Source: Prunella strophiata
Lineage: Eukaryota; Chordata; Aves; Passeriformes; Prunellidae
NCBI GenBank assembly: GCA_036583965.1
Contig: JAZBQD010000030.1
Span: 52,391,551-52,455,550 of the forward strand
Direction of reading: 5' to 3'
Length of the DNA stretch: 64,000 bases
Part shown: positions 10,291-23,368 of the stretch, piece by piece
Numbering within the stretch: position 1 is the stretch's first letter
Layout: every line of letters starts with the position of its first letter
Program-made: the position numbers and the translations under genes
Notes under the pieces: generated by a model
Databases searched by the model: none
What the model saw: the letters and a program-made list of their open reading frames with translations, nothing else
What the model was told of the DNA's origin: nothing

Positions 10291-13200
10291 CTAGGAAAGA
10301 GAAAAAGGATGGTAACAGAACTTACAAAATTTATTTCTCCCTCAAGGAGACCATACAAAAAACAATCTCCATCTGAGACTATGTCTCAGTGAGAAAAGGA
10401 TGTATTTTTTCCTCTAGTATCCTGAAAACAGAGCCTCAGCTGGGTTTCTGCAGCCAGTCCCCCTTAGCTGTGGTACCTGGCCAGCAAATGGCAGGCACAA
10501 GAATGGTGCAATGCTCAGTCAGAACCATTTTTTTGGACTCTGAACTAAAAATGCTGGAAAAGAATGCTTGCAAATTCCAGCAAGGATTCTTAAAGAAAAT
10601 AACTCATGTACTCATAATAACAGTACAAGACTTACATCTTTCCTTGCTGATGTAATACACAGAAATGGGATTTGCACAGAAGATACACAGCCAATACACT
10701 CTGCTAAGATTTGATTACTTTCTAATTGCTCCACCCATCCAAAGCTTCCAGTTTCAATCCCACACACTGGTACCATAGACAATACTAAAAGTGACTTAAA
10801 AAGCCCAGCTGCAGTATTTCTGCTGCTACAGAATACATGATGTGTCTTTTTGCCCTACTTGCAAGGCCAAAGGAGAGTCACCATTCACTTTAAGAATTAG
10901 CTTTTCTCTTGCTCCTGCAGTACTTTTAAATAACCAACTGAATGTGTTACTAGTGAGCCATTCAGCACAAAGTTAAAATACTTCAAATAACAGCCGCCCA
11001 TAATCCTTGATAATTCATCATTAAACAAAACTGTTAAACATTTTTACTCATCTGCAATCTCTATTTCCAATCCCATTCTCACAGCATTCATGTCTCAGTA
11101 ATTTCTTTCTGTGAGAGAACCTACAGGAAGAATATTTATCGTGTAATCCTTCCTACAGGAAAGTCTCAGTGAAGGGACCCAGTACACTACCCTCCCCCGC
11201 CTCTAACTAAAGCCAAGTTCTCAGATGCAGACACCTTGTAACTTGCAGCATGCTCTAAGAAAACAAATAGCTAATAAAGACCAAAATAGGTGACAGTCTG
11301 TATCATCCAAAGCTCTCAAACACTTAGTTTTGAGCTATAATTAGAAAGATGCTTCCCTTGCATAAATTCCTTCCGTATTATACAACATATATTCATATAT
11401 ATGTAATAAAATTCCTTTTATAAATTGAAAGACATCACAGAAAAGTGCATCAAAGTACTGTTGTGACATCAAGGCATGAGCTCTTAATTAGTTTTGGTGT
11501 AATTTCTAAGGTTTCTGTCCCCTCAAAGAAATATGAAGATGGAAAACATGGGAGCCAAGAAGAGAGCTGCAAGGGAAGATCCACACTGCACAGGACAAGA
11601 AGAGCAATAAAAACGATACCACTGATCCAAGGAAAGCAAAGTTCACTATCAGGAAGAAAAGTGAGATCAGTCCTGACTTTCCTTCACAAAATGACCAATA
11701 GTCCCAGTAAGACTTCACAGTAAAAGCTGTTATTGGGAAGTGTAAGCAAACCTCCCATGCTTTTCAAGTGAGGAGGATGGGTTATCACAATCTAAAAATT
11801 CAGCAGAAATTCTCAGTGGGCTGAACAAAGGCAGCAGTCCAGTGTCAGGGAATTCTTATCCTTTATTATATAGCCACCTTAACTCCGACAGCTATCCCAC
11901 TATTTAGTTGCAGAAGTGTTGCTAACAAGCTCTTGACTTTTACAATGAACTTTACCCAGCTCCCGACTCTCCCAACAAACTTCAGCACAGAGCAAGGGGT
12001 AAAATCTGATTGCCACACTAGCTGGGATAGAACAAGATAGGACAGAGTAAAGAAGGGAAATAGAGAAAGTGAAGGAAAAAGACCACCAGTCCTTAGATCC
12101 CACATTGGTCCTGCCACTGTGTACAGTCCAGATCTGGGACCAACAAAAGCCTGGGACAGATCCCCTCCTTTTACAGTTTCCCCAGGGCACATCCCCTCAT
12201 TTTTCATGCCATTTGCTGCTGCTGGCACACACACAGTGAACCCTTAGAGCCCTTCAGGAAATGAGTGGGGGGGCTGGGGGCCTGTGGTGGTCTGGGAACC
12301 CCCTTTAGTGAGGTGCCCAGGACTTGACCTTCTCCAGGCTGACTTACAAGCCCAGCAATGAAAGGGAAGCTGGCTCACAACTGTGCTTCCCTGCCTCAGC
12401 GAGACCCTCCCTCCCAATCCCAACTTTCCTGTCACAGCATGACAGCCAGAATGTTGGAGACAACCATTCTTATGTGCTTATGCCCCTCCACATATTCTCT
12501 GTGCTTGGTGGAAAAAAGAGACTTTGGAAAAGTTGCCAGCTTTTTTACTCAGAACTAAAGTCAGGAGGCAGAAGAAGCCACCACTACAACTGGGGAAAAG
12601 TCCCAGAGAAAAGGTCTAATAACTCTAACTAATGGGTTTCCTGTAAACCACAAATCCCATTCAGAAACCTCATTTTCTGTGAGGAGAGTATAGTTTTGAA
12701 GCACCTCTCATGCTCTCAAAGCAACGTTTCTCTTCCATCTTTTTCCTAGTGCTAAAAATAATGGGATGACAGGAAGATGATAATTTCATCCCTCCACTCT
12801 TGAATCTTCCTTTTTTTGAGCAGCTCTCTCTTTCTAACTTGTACTCATAGCTTTTAGCCACAGTAGCAGGACAAAGATCAGTTCTGCTCACATGTTAAAA
12901 GGATAATAACTACAAAACTAAAATGACAGTTTTCCATCTCTTAGTAAATGGGAATGCACAGGGCAGAAAATATTTGCTCTGGTCCATCTCCTTTACCAGG
13001 GAGGATTTTACTTCCCAGTTAGGGAGCTGGAAAAACAGCTTTGCATGCCTGACAGCAAGAACTGCAAACCAATGCAGAAAATGCTTACTAGAACACTTTC
13101 CATCAAAACTGCAGGACAAACACTGAAGATTTTCACACTCCTAAAAATACAAAAACATACACAAAAAGGCTTCACGATCCAACTAAAACTGTCCTGTTAC

Positions 13201-15117
13201 ATTTCAACCCCACTTACTGAATTACGTAATTATGCTTTATAAATATAACAGAATTTCAAAACCTTTATACAACATCATTAAAAACACTGGATTTTTAAAA
13301 AATAAATGGGCAGGTCTACAAACTTCCCTCTGTCTCCCTCTTACAACACCAGAAATGTCAAACCAAAAGTACTGAAGACCTGTATGACTGGTTGGACAGA
13401 TTAACTTCTGTCTTCTTTAATTTCAGACAGTAAATTGTCTGTGGATTGAAACATCCCTTAGCAACCTAGTATTTGTGTGATGAACTACAGCTATACTTCA
13501 ACTTTTCCACTGGGAATTTCTCTGTGCAACCTCTGACCCAGGTTTGGGTGGCTCTGGAATTCCCCACTTTTTGGCACAGGGACCAAAAACATCTCTGGGT
13601 ACAAACCCAACAGATGTCACCCATCAGAAAGAGCAACTTGCACAGTTTTATCATTAGGAAGAAGAATGACAAACAACATCAAACCATAAAAGCAAAAACA
13701 ACTACAGTAGCTTTTTCCCACATTCCAGACAAAAATTCATTTAGCATGCTTCTCAGCACAGAAGTTGGGTTTATCAGCCAGCAGCATGCTGAAAGCGAAA
13801 CCAAAATTTCACCAGGCTTCAAAAAAACCCAAAAAGATAACCCCTGAATTACAAGTTTCCTGCAATGGCATGTAACTGTTCTAAATGAGACTTGACCAAG
13901 TCAAACTGCATTTCTACAAGTAGCTGAGCTAGTCAGGAGAGGTCTCATCTCCCTTCCTTGGCAAGGACCCCAGTCTGTGTCAGGACACCCTGATATGAGC
14001 AATTTTACCAGCCTTCTGTCAGACTGGTGTGTTGAATCAGCCCTAAAAAGAGTCCCCCACAGAGGGGAAGGGAGACGGAAGATCCTCCTTCCAGCAGCTA
14101 TGATCTTAACCCTGTTCACTCCACTGAGAGGAACTGCAATCTAATGGAGGGTCATTGTATACATTTTATTGGGGAACACCTGACCTCCATGAGCAGCAGG
14201 TAACATAGGATCATAGAATGTTAAGGGGTTGAAAAGGATTTGAAGATTACCTAGTCCCAACTCCCCCTGCCATGAACAGGGGGACCAACCACTAGACCAC
14301 GTTGTCAAAGGCCTTACCTAACCTGGCCTTGAACACTGCCAGGACTGGGGCACCCACAACCTCCCTGGGCAACCTGTTCCAGTGTCACTGCTGCCACAGT
14401 AAAGAATTTCTTCCCAATATTTAAACAAAATTTCCCCTTTTTCAGTTTGTACACATCACTCCTTGTTCTGTCACTATAGCTCCTGATGAACAGTCCCTCT
14501 CTGGATTCCCTGTAGACCCCTTTCAGCTACTAGAAGGTTGCAATCCAGACAGCCAAAAAAACCTGGGTAAATTGCCCATGCTTCAAACCTGGTATTTCAT
14601 GGCCAAAGGTTTTCCCAGGAGCACCAGGCACATCCAACATGTCCAGACCCTCGAAAGGCAGGAAGGCCGTAAGAAATAAGCGATCTGTGCTCAGTGCGTT
14701 CACAGCCCCACGAACACCGTTTCACCCCCAGGGCTGGGCGGTCTGTCGAGCGCAGGGGCTGCCCCAACGCTGGCCCCCGCGCTCACCCCCATTGTCCCTG
14801 GACCCGGCAGAGGCTCCCTTGCTGCTCCTGGTTACAAGCCCCCTGTCCAATTCCAGCGGGGAATCGCCCCTAAACGACGGCCCGGCCTCCGCGGGGGTCC
14901 CAGCGCTCCGCCGGGCACGGCGGCCGGGGGCAGGGAGGCCCTGCCGGTCCGCCGGCCCCGCCGAGCACAGCGGGGCTCAGGGGGATGGCGGCTGCCGGCG
15001 GAACCGCGGCTCCGGCCGCAGCGCTGCCCGGGCCGGGCGCCGCCGCCTCACAAAGCCGCGGCCTGCGCTCGCCCGGCCGCGCCCGCCCGTCCTGCCGCCC
15101 CGGGCCCCGCTACTCAC
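10291..15117 (-). other. TRIM13: TRIM13 5' UTR intron (inferred)
   Basis: Inferred from the acceptor next to the TRIM13 start codon and a strong donor (ATG|gtgagta) in the CpG island at 15117. It contains one CR1 copy at 14204-14545; otherwise I see AT-rich sequence with no recognisable gene. Several short frames here show no family resemblance. Confidence 0.55.
14204..14545 (-). mobile_element. CR1 LINE 3' fragment
   Basis: The plus strand reads ATAGGATCATAGAATG, then 'tagtcccaactccccctgcc', 'cttgaacactgccagg', 'gggcaacctgttccag' and 'gtaaagaatttcttcccaat'. This is the reverse complement of the classic CR1 3' untranslated and ORF2-end sequence. The element is on the minus strand and 5' truncated. 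Confidence 0.93.
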
Positions 15118-15450
15118 CATGGCAGCCCGGGGCCGGCGGGGCCCGGCCGCCTCGGTCACTCGCAGGGCTCGCCGCGCTCCCGCCGCGCCCGCTGCCCGCC
15201 TTCCGGGCCCGCCGCGCCCGCCCCGCCGCCCCGGCCCCGGCCCGCCGGAGCGATCGGCCCGGAGCTGCTGCCCCGCCGTCCCACCCACCTTGGCCCGCGG
15301 CCGCCGATCCAGCCCCAGGGCAGCAGCTGCTGCGGCTCTTGCCTTCCTCCGCTTGCCTGCGAGCGGCCACGAGGGCCTCCGGAGCTGCCGGGAGAGACGG
15401 CCGGCGGTGGATGCCTCTCGCCTAAGGCGGCGGCCGCGGCTGCAGCCTGT
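14660..15450. promoter_or_regulatory. CpG island, likely TRIM13 promoter
   Basis: GC content and CpG density jump sharply against the AT-rich flanks, with many GC boxes and CGG runs. The island lies 4.4 kb upstream of the TRIM13 coding exon and contains two minus-strand donor sites, as expected for alternative 5' untranslated exons. Long open frames through it (for example 14639-15490 plus) come from the low stop-codon rate in GC-rich DNA. Confidence 0.8.
15118..15435 (-). other. TRIM13: candidate TRIM13 noncoding first exon
   Basis: On the minus strand a TATA-like sequence at 15464-15469 would place a start near 15435. Two consensus donors follow: CCAAG|gtgggt ending an exon at 15289, and CATG|gtgagta ending one at 15118. 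Either could splice to the TRIM13 coding exon. The start is inferred and the exon is not proven. Confidence 0.4.
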
Positions 15451-15463
15451 GCCTCCGCCGAGA

Positions 15464-15469
15464 TATATA
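15464..15469 (-). promoter_or_regulatory. TATA-like element at the island edge
   Basis: The sequence TATATA sits within CCCGTATATATCTCGG on the minus strand at the outer edge of the CpG island. Position and orientation fit a core promoter for TRIM13. CpG-island promoters often lack TATA boxes, so this may be coincidence. Confidence 0.3.
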
Positions 15470-15499
15470 CGGGTTTCTGTTGTTTGTTAACTCTGTTAA

Positions 15500-18400
15500 A
15501 TTACACTTGAGCCGGCAGCTCACGGGCGCACGTTGCACAGCCTAAGGAGGGGCGCTGCTGGGTGACAAGCCTGCTGGGGATCTGCCACCTTCCGAAAAGC
15601 ATGCATTAAAGGAAAACATAATTTGAGACAGATAGCCTTATGTGCTTCATAAAAGGATAGCGACTCATTCTTATTTGCTTGAGCACACTGGTTATACCGT
15701 TTCCAGCTGGTGAATTTTTTTGAGATTTAATATGACCTGTAAAACCAGTGCAGGCTTTCCACAAAACACTGACTAGTCCCAGGGAGATGGAGCAGAAGAG
15801 ATCCCATGTCCACTTGAAACAACATTCTAGTTACAGGACTGTGAAACTGGGTCTGGAAGTGCTGAGATGTCAGAGGACCTTTGTGTTGGGTATCTCTTTT
15901 GCAGTTCTGTTAGTTCTCAGTCAACAGAACAGGTCTCACATCAAAGTCAAACTGAACTTATTTTCAAGTTAGACTTTGTGAAATACTACATCAAAAGCTG
16001 TTCTCAAATGTACATAGTCTGCCTCCTGCATCCCTTCACTTCCCTACTCTGCACCCACTGATGAGTCCCATCCCTCATCAGCACAGGGCAGTACTCTTCT
16101 CCAGAACTACCCACACAAGGAACATCACCATATTTCTATCACATGAAGCTCCCTTGCACATCTGACATGTATCTTCTGATTATTTAGGAATCTAGATCTT
16201 AAAAGCCATTCAATAACGTGCCAAGGTCATGCTTCCCCAATTCACTGCAGTCAGTTACTCACCTTCTCTCCCTGCTGCCCCACCCAAGCTGGCCTGCCTG
16301 CTCAGCTGAACTCAGTGGGAACAGTTTGACCAAGGACAAGCAGTTTTGAAAATCCTTTTCACAGTGCCTACACACTGAGGCATTTCTTCCACTATCCACT
16401 GGAGAACAGCCCCAGCAGGTAGAGCTGCTGCACAAAAGCAACTGAGACCTTCAGATGTATTTCAACATCCTCCTTGTTTCTTCTTGATTGCCCAGCATCT
16501 TGTTTGCTGTTTATTAAAAACAAGTAATTCTAGGCAGTTTCCCTCAGTCACCTAAACTGCTTTCAAGTGATATCCCAATGCTTGTGCATTTACATTTGCT
16601 GAGCACTCCTTGTCTACACTTTCCAACAGCCACTTTTATATCAAGAATTTCTGGGTCCTATTAATCTTCTCTGTAACTTTATGGTTAAATATTAACAACA
16701 ACATGGCATTTTAGATTTCTCGCTCATTATTTCCATATATTTCTTGTATAACATTTTTCCCTGATATATTTTTAGAGTGTGTTTTATTCTCTATTTATTC
16801 TTTGGGCTGGTCTCCTTATGAATGAAGAAGGAGCTGAATGGGTGGAAGAGTGGTTGCCTGCCCACCTGGGATAATGCCTCTTCATTAGGTCCATCTGAAA
16901 ATGTTCTTGTCCCTCCTTGCCTTTGATTTCTTCTGTCAAAGAGGAAAGCTTAAACTTTGGGGCAAAAACACAGCAGGATTTCTGTACTTGGTGCATAGAA
17001 ACACTGCCTAGCCAGCACCCTACTTAAAAGTCCCACGGCTGTCCTGAGCATGATCAAATACAATTTGGGCACTCTTCTACTACTTGTCTGAGTTGCACAC
17101 AACCGTTTTGCACACATACAAGTCCATCTTTCTACACTTTTTAACTCTGCTTCAATAGCAGCACTTTCAGTAGCACTTTGTTTATGAGCTTGCATTCCTG
17201 CATCCAAGAGCACAGTGTCTTCCCAAGGCAGCATCAAAGGCCTGGTTGTGGAAGCTTCAGAGAAAAGCTCTGGCTGATGGAAAAGAACATTTGTAGATCT
17301 GTGGAGTAATAGATAAACAAAGTCAAGGGAAATCTAGGCTCAAAGGAGAGGCCCAGCTTGAAAGGAGGTGTTAGGATAAATGCCACTTAGTTATGGGAGG
17401 GTTGAAAATACAGGGGTAGAAATGTGGAAGGAATTATATGATAGTGGTAATTTCCAGATTTTCAAGACAAGCACCATATTTGTTATAAGACAAAGGGCAT
17501 TCATCTACTGTCATCTTTAAACTACAGAGAGAACCCAGATCATGGCTCTTCTAATAAGCACTATGCCAGGAGATTTCTGAGACTGAAGCTCTGAGTTGTA
17601 GTTCAGTCAGTGACCTCAGAGCTGACAGCTACTACTCCCCTTGCCTGTCCCAGCTCTGTCAGCCTCTGCAAATGCTCTACTGAGCTGATTCCACCCACTC
17701 AGTAAGCAGAACACTACTGCCTTTTCTTTGTTGAGGTGAGTTTTGTGCTGATTCAACAAGTTAAATCAGTTCAATGCAAGATTAGACAATCACCAGGTAT
17801 AACGTCAGAAGAGTGAGGAAAAGAGGAACAAGATTTTCCTCATCCAGTGGAAGCAAGCCATTAACGTGACTCAAGTTGTAACAGGTAACTCTACACTGAC
17901 AGGCAGATTCTCAGGGGGTTAAGCCAAGACAAGACTGTGCTACTGGCAAAAGTCATCATTCCATCCTTTCCCCTTTCCTTAGTCATGCTTTCCTGATGCC
18001 TCCTCTCTACTGGCTACGACATTCATGCAGCCACACGTTAAGCCAAATCAGCTTGCCAACAGAGGTGAAAGCTAATCCAGTTTACAAAAAAAAAAAAAAA
18101 AAAGTTTCCAGCAGGATCAATTTTGGCAGGCAGCTGATCCTGCAGCCGAACAAACACCGGTGCCAGGATGAGCCAGTGAGAGGGCCTGTTTTGGTGGCAG
18201 CCTGCACACACGTCAGCATAAACCAGAAGTGCCCCCACAGGCCATAATTTCACAAATGCTTTCAGCCACCTATTGCCAGCACTGCTGCCAAAAGTAACAC
18301 AGCCTTGCCCTCGGCCACACCAGCTGCTCATTCCAGGCTCCAGGCACCCGCTGTGCTTTGCTGGAGAACAACTGATTGATAAATATAGCTGAAGTTAAAA

Positions 18401-21400
18401 GCAGCATTTTTTTCCTCCCAAATTTGTATTCCACATCAGTAAAGCACCTCTGAACCAAAGACCTGTTGGATTGCAATTGTCTCCCAGGGTGAAGCTCCGG
18501 GAAAAGAGGTGAGTTGAGGACATTTTACAGTCTTATCCTTGGCTGCAAACCTGCCTTCCCACTAAGGCTAAGGCTTCACGTCCCATTACAGAGGTGTCAG
18601 AGCACATACAGAATACACTCCAGGACAGAGTCCTTCCTGCTTTATTCAGCTGTGCTGGGGTGAGCATACTCTCAGTCTGAGGTGGATAATGTAGTCGCTG
18701 TGGGGACCTAAATATGGACATAAATCTGCAAGAGCTTAGAGCAGCTTGATAAGCAGATACTGTAAGATAACAAAAATAAATAAATTATTCAAAACAGCTC
18801 CACCTATCAAGCACCTTACTGATGTATAAATGTTTCACAACTATATTGTATCTGACTACACTTCTTTTCAACAGATACATCTGGACTATATTAAACATTC
18901 CAAACAAGGGATCAGAGAAAGCAGTTTCTTGTTATCATTCCATAAAAGCTACTTTTAATATGGATTGCAGAAATACCAGGCATTAAAAATCCATGAAGGA
19001 TCATCAGTGACTGAAATGATCAACTGCTGTTTTGAGGTCTGAATTTCAGAGACTGCCTTGATATCTGCAGGGTCTCTGGTGACTATTTTAGCAGTACTGA
19101 AAAGCTCTGTAGTTTGGCATACAGAACTTTGACCCACAGAGTTAACTAATATTCAGCACTTTGCCAGATTTTTCTGCAGAGGGATGTGGGGGGGGAATCG
19201 ATGATGAATTCAGTCAGCTCCTTAGCAAAATCCTATTTATTTACAAAGAATGTACAGCCACGTCCCATTTCCTTGCACGCAGAGGAAGCAAATGGGAGGG
19301 AGAGCTGTGCAGCAGTCCAAGTTTGCTGCTCCAGCCAGGATGCTTGCCCAGAAGAAGCTGTCCCTTGGCTTTTTCTCAGGGCCATACACCACTGCTTCTC
19401 CCACTGTCTGCTGGCTCTTGCGTGGTGTTTCCGGTCCTGGACATGCACACAGGCAAACACAGCTGCAACCAATCTGTGCTCTTGCTGCTGCACTCACAAG
19501 CAGTCCCTAGAAAAGTCTCCCTGACTTTCCCCAAATTAGTGCTTGCTCATACAAGTTAGCTCATCTTAGCACTTGGCCATGCACCCCTGTGCCATGGGCA
19601 GCAGTTTCTTGGTTTTAGCTATCTTATGCCATAAAAGAACTTAATTGCTCCCTCCTGAACAAAGCATGGCCAGCATCCCTGTCAGTTTTAATGAGGTTTG
19701 GGATTGCCTATAGATCAAAGCTCTGCTCCAGTGGGTTTTGCTTGTATTGCACAAAGAGGAAAGGAGAAGTGACCTCCAAAGCAAAGAAAACAACAAGGAA
19801 CAAAATTAATTTCCATATGTAATTTCTTCTATGATTTGGCAAGCGTCAGATTAACTGTGTAAAACAGAGGAGTTCCTACAGAATGTTAATCCTCACAAGA
19901 ACTACATTATGGTGAATATTTCAAAAGTACAAGCACAACCTGTTTTTCATCTGAGACCTTGTCTGTATCATCTTCCAAACCACAGGCCTGACCCTGGGAG
20001 TGGAAGGACTGCTTTCAATAAACAAACCTTGATTTTCCAGTCCTGCACCATCATTTACTTCTGTGCAAGTTGCATGGAAACATTACTAAATCCATTCCAA
20101 CATACATAATAACTACTTTTTTACATTGGTTTTCACAGGTGTAAATGCCTCCACAAAGCATGCGGCAGCGGAGAAGCAAGTCTGATTGGTTTTTACTTGC
20201 AGGACAAAGAGGAATTATTTCTCTGGGAACAGATTAGTCATGTATTACACTGTTGTAAGGTGTGCTGCCACAATGGGAGAGAGCTGCCTACTCCAGCAAA
20301 TTTGGCATATTAAGGAACCTTTTGGAAACATACTTATCTGAAGCCAGTAGATGTACTTCGTAGGGCTAATGAGAGACAGTTGTATTTTGTGAATGAAGCT
20401 CTAAGCCAGAGAATGAAACAAGTCAATGACCATCATTTTCCTTCAGCAGGTCCTCCAAAGAAGTCTGTATTTGTGAAATGGATGGGAGTGGTTGTGTTCT
20501 ACTAGCATGGTTCCCAGACAAAATGTCTCTGCTGCTACTGTTCAAGGAAATAAAGTTAAAACACTGCAAGCAGCAAACATGTTTAGGCATGCTGAGCATA
20601 ATTTTGCATCCAGTGTGGGAGGGCCCAAAATACTTGGCCTCCCCAAGTGAAAGAAATGAACATTCAAGTAAGGCAGAAGCTGAATTAACCCTTGATTACC
20701 AAGCACAATTATACTTCTAAATATTGAAGGCAAGATCTTCATTTCTTTGGGGCTGTTCTTTGCGCACTGTAAACCTTTTGGTGCTCACACACTCTATAAA
20801 CAGGCTGACAAGCACATTTACAAATACAGTGCTGCAACTGTTCACCTCATCCTTCAAGAAAGGCATATGAGTAAGCCACATTTCTTACCAGATGACTTTT
20901 GCCTTACTCCCACCACGCCAGCAGATATTCTGTTTGACTGTGTTCGACGCCAGGGCCTTCACTCAGGGCACACAAACACCTCTGCCGCCATTCCTGCTCC
21001 TCGCCACACCAGCGTGCCACCAGCCACTGCCAGGGTGCTCAGCAGCTGGGCTCTGCATCTGCAGGGAGACAGGATGGGCACAAGGATGGGTCAGTGCCCG
21101 AGGCTTCCCGCCTGCCACGCACACGGGCGCTGCAATCAGCGTGCTCCAAAGCAGCCGGGGCAGCTGCTCCGGGCTGCGCCGTGCCGCACGAGGGCTGCGG
21201 TCCTGCTGGCCTGTACAAGCAGCCTCGCCAGCTCAGAGAGCAGGGGAGCAGGAAGCTGGCAGGGAAGCACAGCCAGACACTGCTCCCCAAAGCTTCATCC
21301 CCTCGAGTCCAACAGATCTGGCAATGCTGACTTCATGTGGTGAGATGTGTTTGTATTCCCAGTGCTCATTTTGGAGAAGAAAGGACATAATGGGGCAGGG

Positions 21401-22700
21401 AAAAACATGGGACAGGGAGACATTTAAAGCTTAAATCTCTATCTAAGTTTTCTTTTTATTTTCTTTTAAAAACTATATTAACATTTATCTTTTAGCATTT
21501 ACTGTAACAAACCCAGAGGCAATAAAAATCCCACAGTGACTTAAATGAGACTAAATTTGTGAACAACAAGCCATGCCAATAAGAATCCCGATGCCCTCCA
21601 TATGAAATAAATAAACATCAGTTTCCACCTAATATTTACTTCTTGGAAGTTCAAGACTAATCCCATTTGGCATATTGTAAGGAAGTGAGCTCTTGACCCC
21701 AAATGTTTATGGGCTGTAACAGTAAGTCCAATAAAAAAAAAAAAAAAAAAAAGGAAGCACATTTTAAAGCTGCTCTTAAAATCAGATTGGTTTTAGGCAC
21801 GATTTTGAGAAAGACAGCACTTCACCTCATGTTTCAAATGAAAGGGGGTAAGTGTGACTGATACAGCCCATCCAGACCAGTAAGAGATTTGTGGCTATGA
21901 AAGTTTATTTTAACAAGGATTTCTGAATATCTGTATTAACCCCCTGGCCCCCACAAGACAGATAACATAGTACCACATGGGTTACATTACTTACATCATG
22001 CTTCATACTGTAATAAAATGTTAAGGGAGCCTTCTAGGTGAAATGCCACAAAATAATACACCAACTGAAATAATGAGAAACAACAATTTCATCCCAAACT
22101 GGTTTGGAGATAAACAGGCCTTCAGATGCAAGTAATCAAATTACCCTGCTGTCTGCAAAACATTCTACATCAGTAGGTCATGGCACATTTATTTGATATC
22201 TTTCTGTAGATAAATAAAAAGGTGAAGTGGGCACAGATAGGCTTCTATAGTCATGTTATCAATAGTTACTGTGTTTGTTGGAGCCCAGTTTGTCAGTCCT
22301 GCTCTGGATGCTGTGTGTGCTGTAGGAATGCAGAAATAGACATAGAAATGCTTGTGTAACCCAGAGACCACAAGTCGTGTTACAGCTTTTTTATTGGGTC
22401 ATATTCTACCTTGTGAAAGGGACACAGAGCTGGCCCCAAACTGTGCTTGCAAAACAAAATGATGAGTGCAGTGACAGCACACTGCAGCAGTCATTGCAGC
22501 TGGATTTAAGTGAGTAAATGAGGAGAGGTTTTGAACACATGAAGAAGTACTCTAGCAGCAAAGCAAATTTCTTCCATCACTCAGGGTTAAGACTCAGAGA
22601 CGGAAGGTCAGAGGTCTGGAAAAGACGGAGAAAGAGCAACTCACAGGTGCACCTGCAGGCCCCCTTGTGTGAACCTTTCATTACAGGGAGCCACCTCTGA
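15500..22700. other. intergenic sequence between TRIM13 and SPRYD7
   Basis: No gene or interspersed repeat is recognised. A locally GC-rich block lies at about 20930-21310 and has long frames on both strands, but none resembles a family I know. A pure A run is at 18086-18103 and another at 21734-21752. The stretch separates two divergent promoters. Confidence 0.5.
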
Positions 22701-22812
22701 GTTTTCCAACAATTAAAAAAGAGAAGGGTGAAAAAAGAAAAAAAGGAGAAAGGGAAAGGAGAAAGGGAAAAAAAAAAAAAAAAAAAAAAAGAAAAAGGAA
22801 ATGAAATAAAGG
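22701..22812. repeat. A/G-rich purine tract
   Basis: About 110 bases are almost only A and G on the plus strand, with GAAAGGG units and a 22-base A run. This is simple, low-complexity sequence about 450 bp upstream of the SPRYD7 start region. Confidence 0.85.
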
Positions 22813-23125
22813 GGGTTCTTGTTACTTGGCGCCAGGAATAACTGAGCAGTAAATTTCCATGAAGGAGTCCCTTCTCACTTGTGAGGTTCGTTGATGACCT
22901 GCTCATCATAATCAGCGTCCTCTTTTTTCACATATGTATATATGCATATATACCTGAATTATCCTTTATATGCATGTACATACGTACCATACGTACTTTA
23001 GGAGGCTGCGCCGGTCGCCTCACACCACGGCGGAAACTATGGAAAAAGAGCAGCAGGGGCTGCACTCGTTGTCCACTAGATTTTAATTTCCAGAGGAAGG
23101 ATGGGGCGCTAATGTTGATATTTTT

Positions 23126-23148
23126 TTTAATTTAATTTAATTTAATTT
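23126..23148. repeat. (TTTAA)n short tandem repeat
   Basis: Just over four copies of a TTTAA pentamer end abruptly at the border of the SPRYD7 CpG island. Confidence 0.9.
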
Positions 23149-23229
23149 CGCTCTGGCCCGCGCTGAGGGCGGCGGCCCCCGCCCGCCATGTCGCGGCGGG
23201 GCGGGCCGGGGCCGTGCGGCGGCGGCCGT

Positions 23230-23241
23230 TGCGCCTGCGCG
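23230..23241 (+). promoter_or_regulatory. NRF1-like site
   Basis: TGCGCCTGCGCG matches the palindromic NRF1 consensus at all but one central position and sits 22 bp before the main start codon of SPRYD7. Confidence 0.5.
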
Positions 23242-23262
23242 GTGCGGGGGGTGCGGCCGGCC

Positions 23263-23368
23263 ATGGCCGCCTCCGTGTTCTGCTGCTTCTCCTGGTGCCG
23301 GGATGGCGGCGCCGGGCACATCCCGCTCAAGGAGATGCCGGCCGTGCACCTGGACACGCAGCGCATGG
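23263..23368 (+). CDS. SPRYD7: SPRYD7 coding exon 1
   Basis: Thirty-five codons and one base, inside the CpG island, ending CGC ATG G|gtgagc. It encodes the Cys-rich N-terminus and the GHIPLKEMPAV block. Confidence 0.95.

Noticed and set aside
11840..12240. Possible LTR with AATAAA on the minus strand near 11866
   Set aside because: The AATAAA and a 122-codon frame suggest it, but I could not find matching LTR ends or a target duplication.
14639..15490. 283-codon open frame and several others through the TRIM13 CpG island
   Set aside because: Frames are open on both strands because GC-rich DNA lacks stops; composition is Arg/Ala/Pro/Gly with no domain resemblance.
20747..21434. 198- and 180-codon overlapping frames
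   Set aside because: No family resemblance, no splice or start support, and local GC enrichment explains the open frames.
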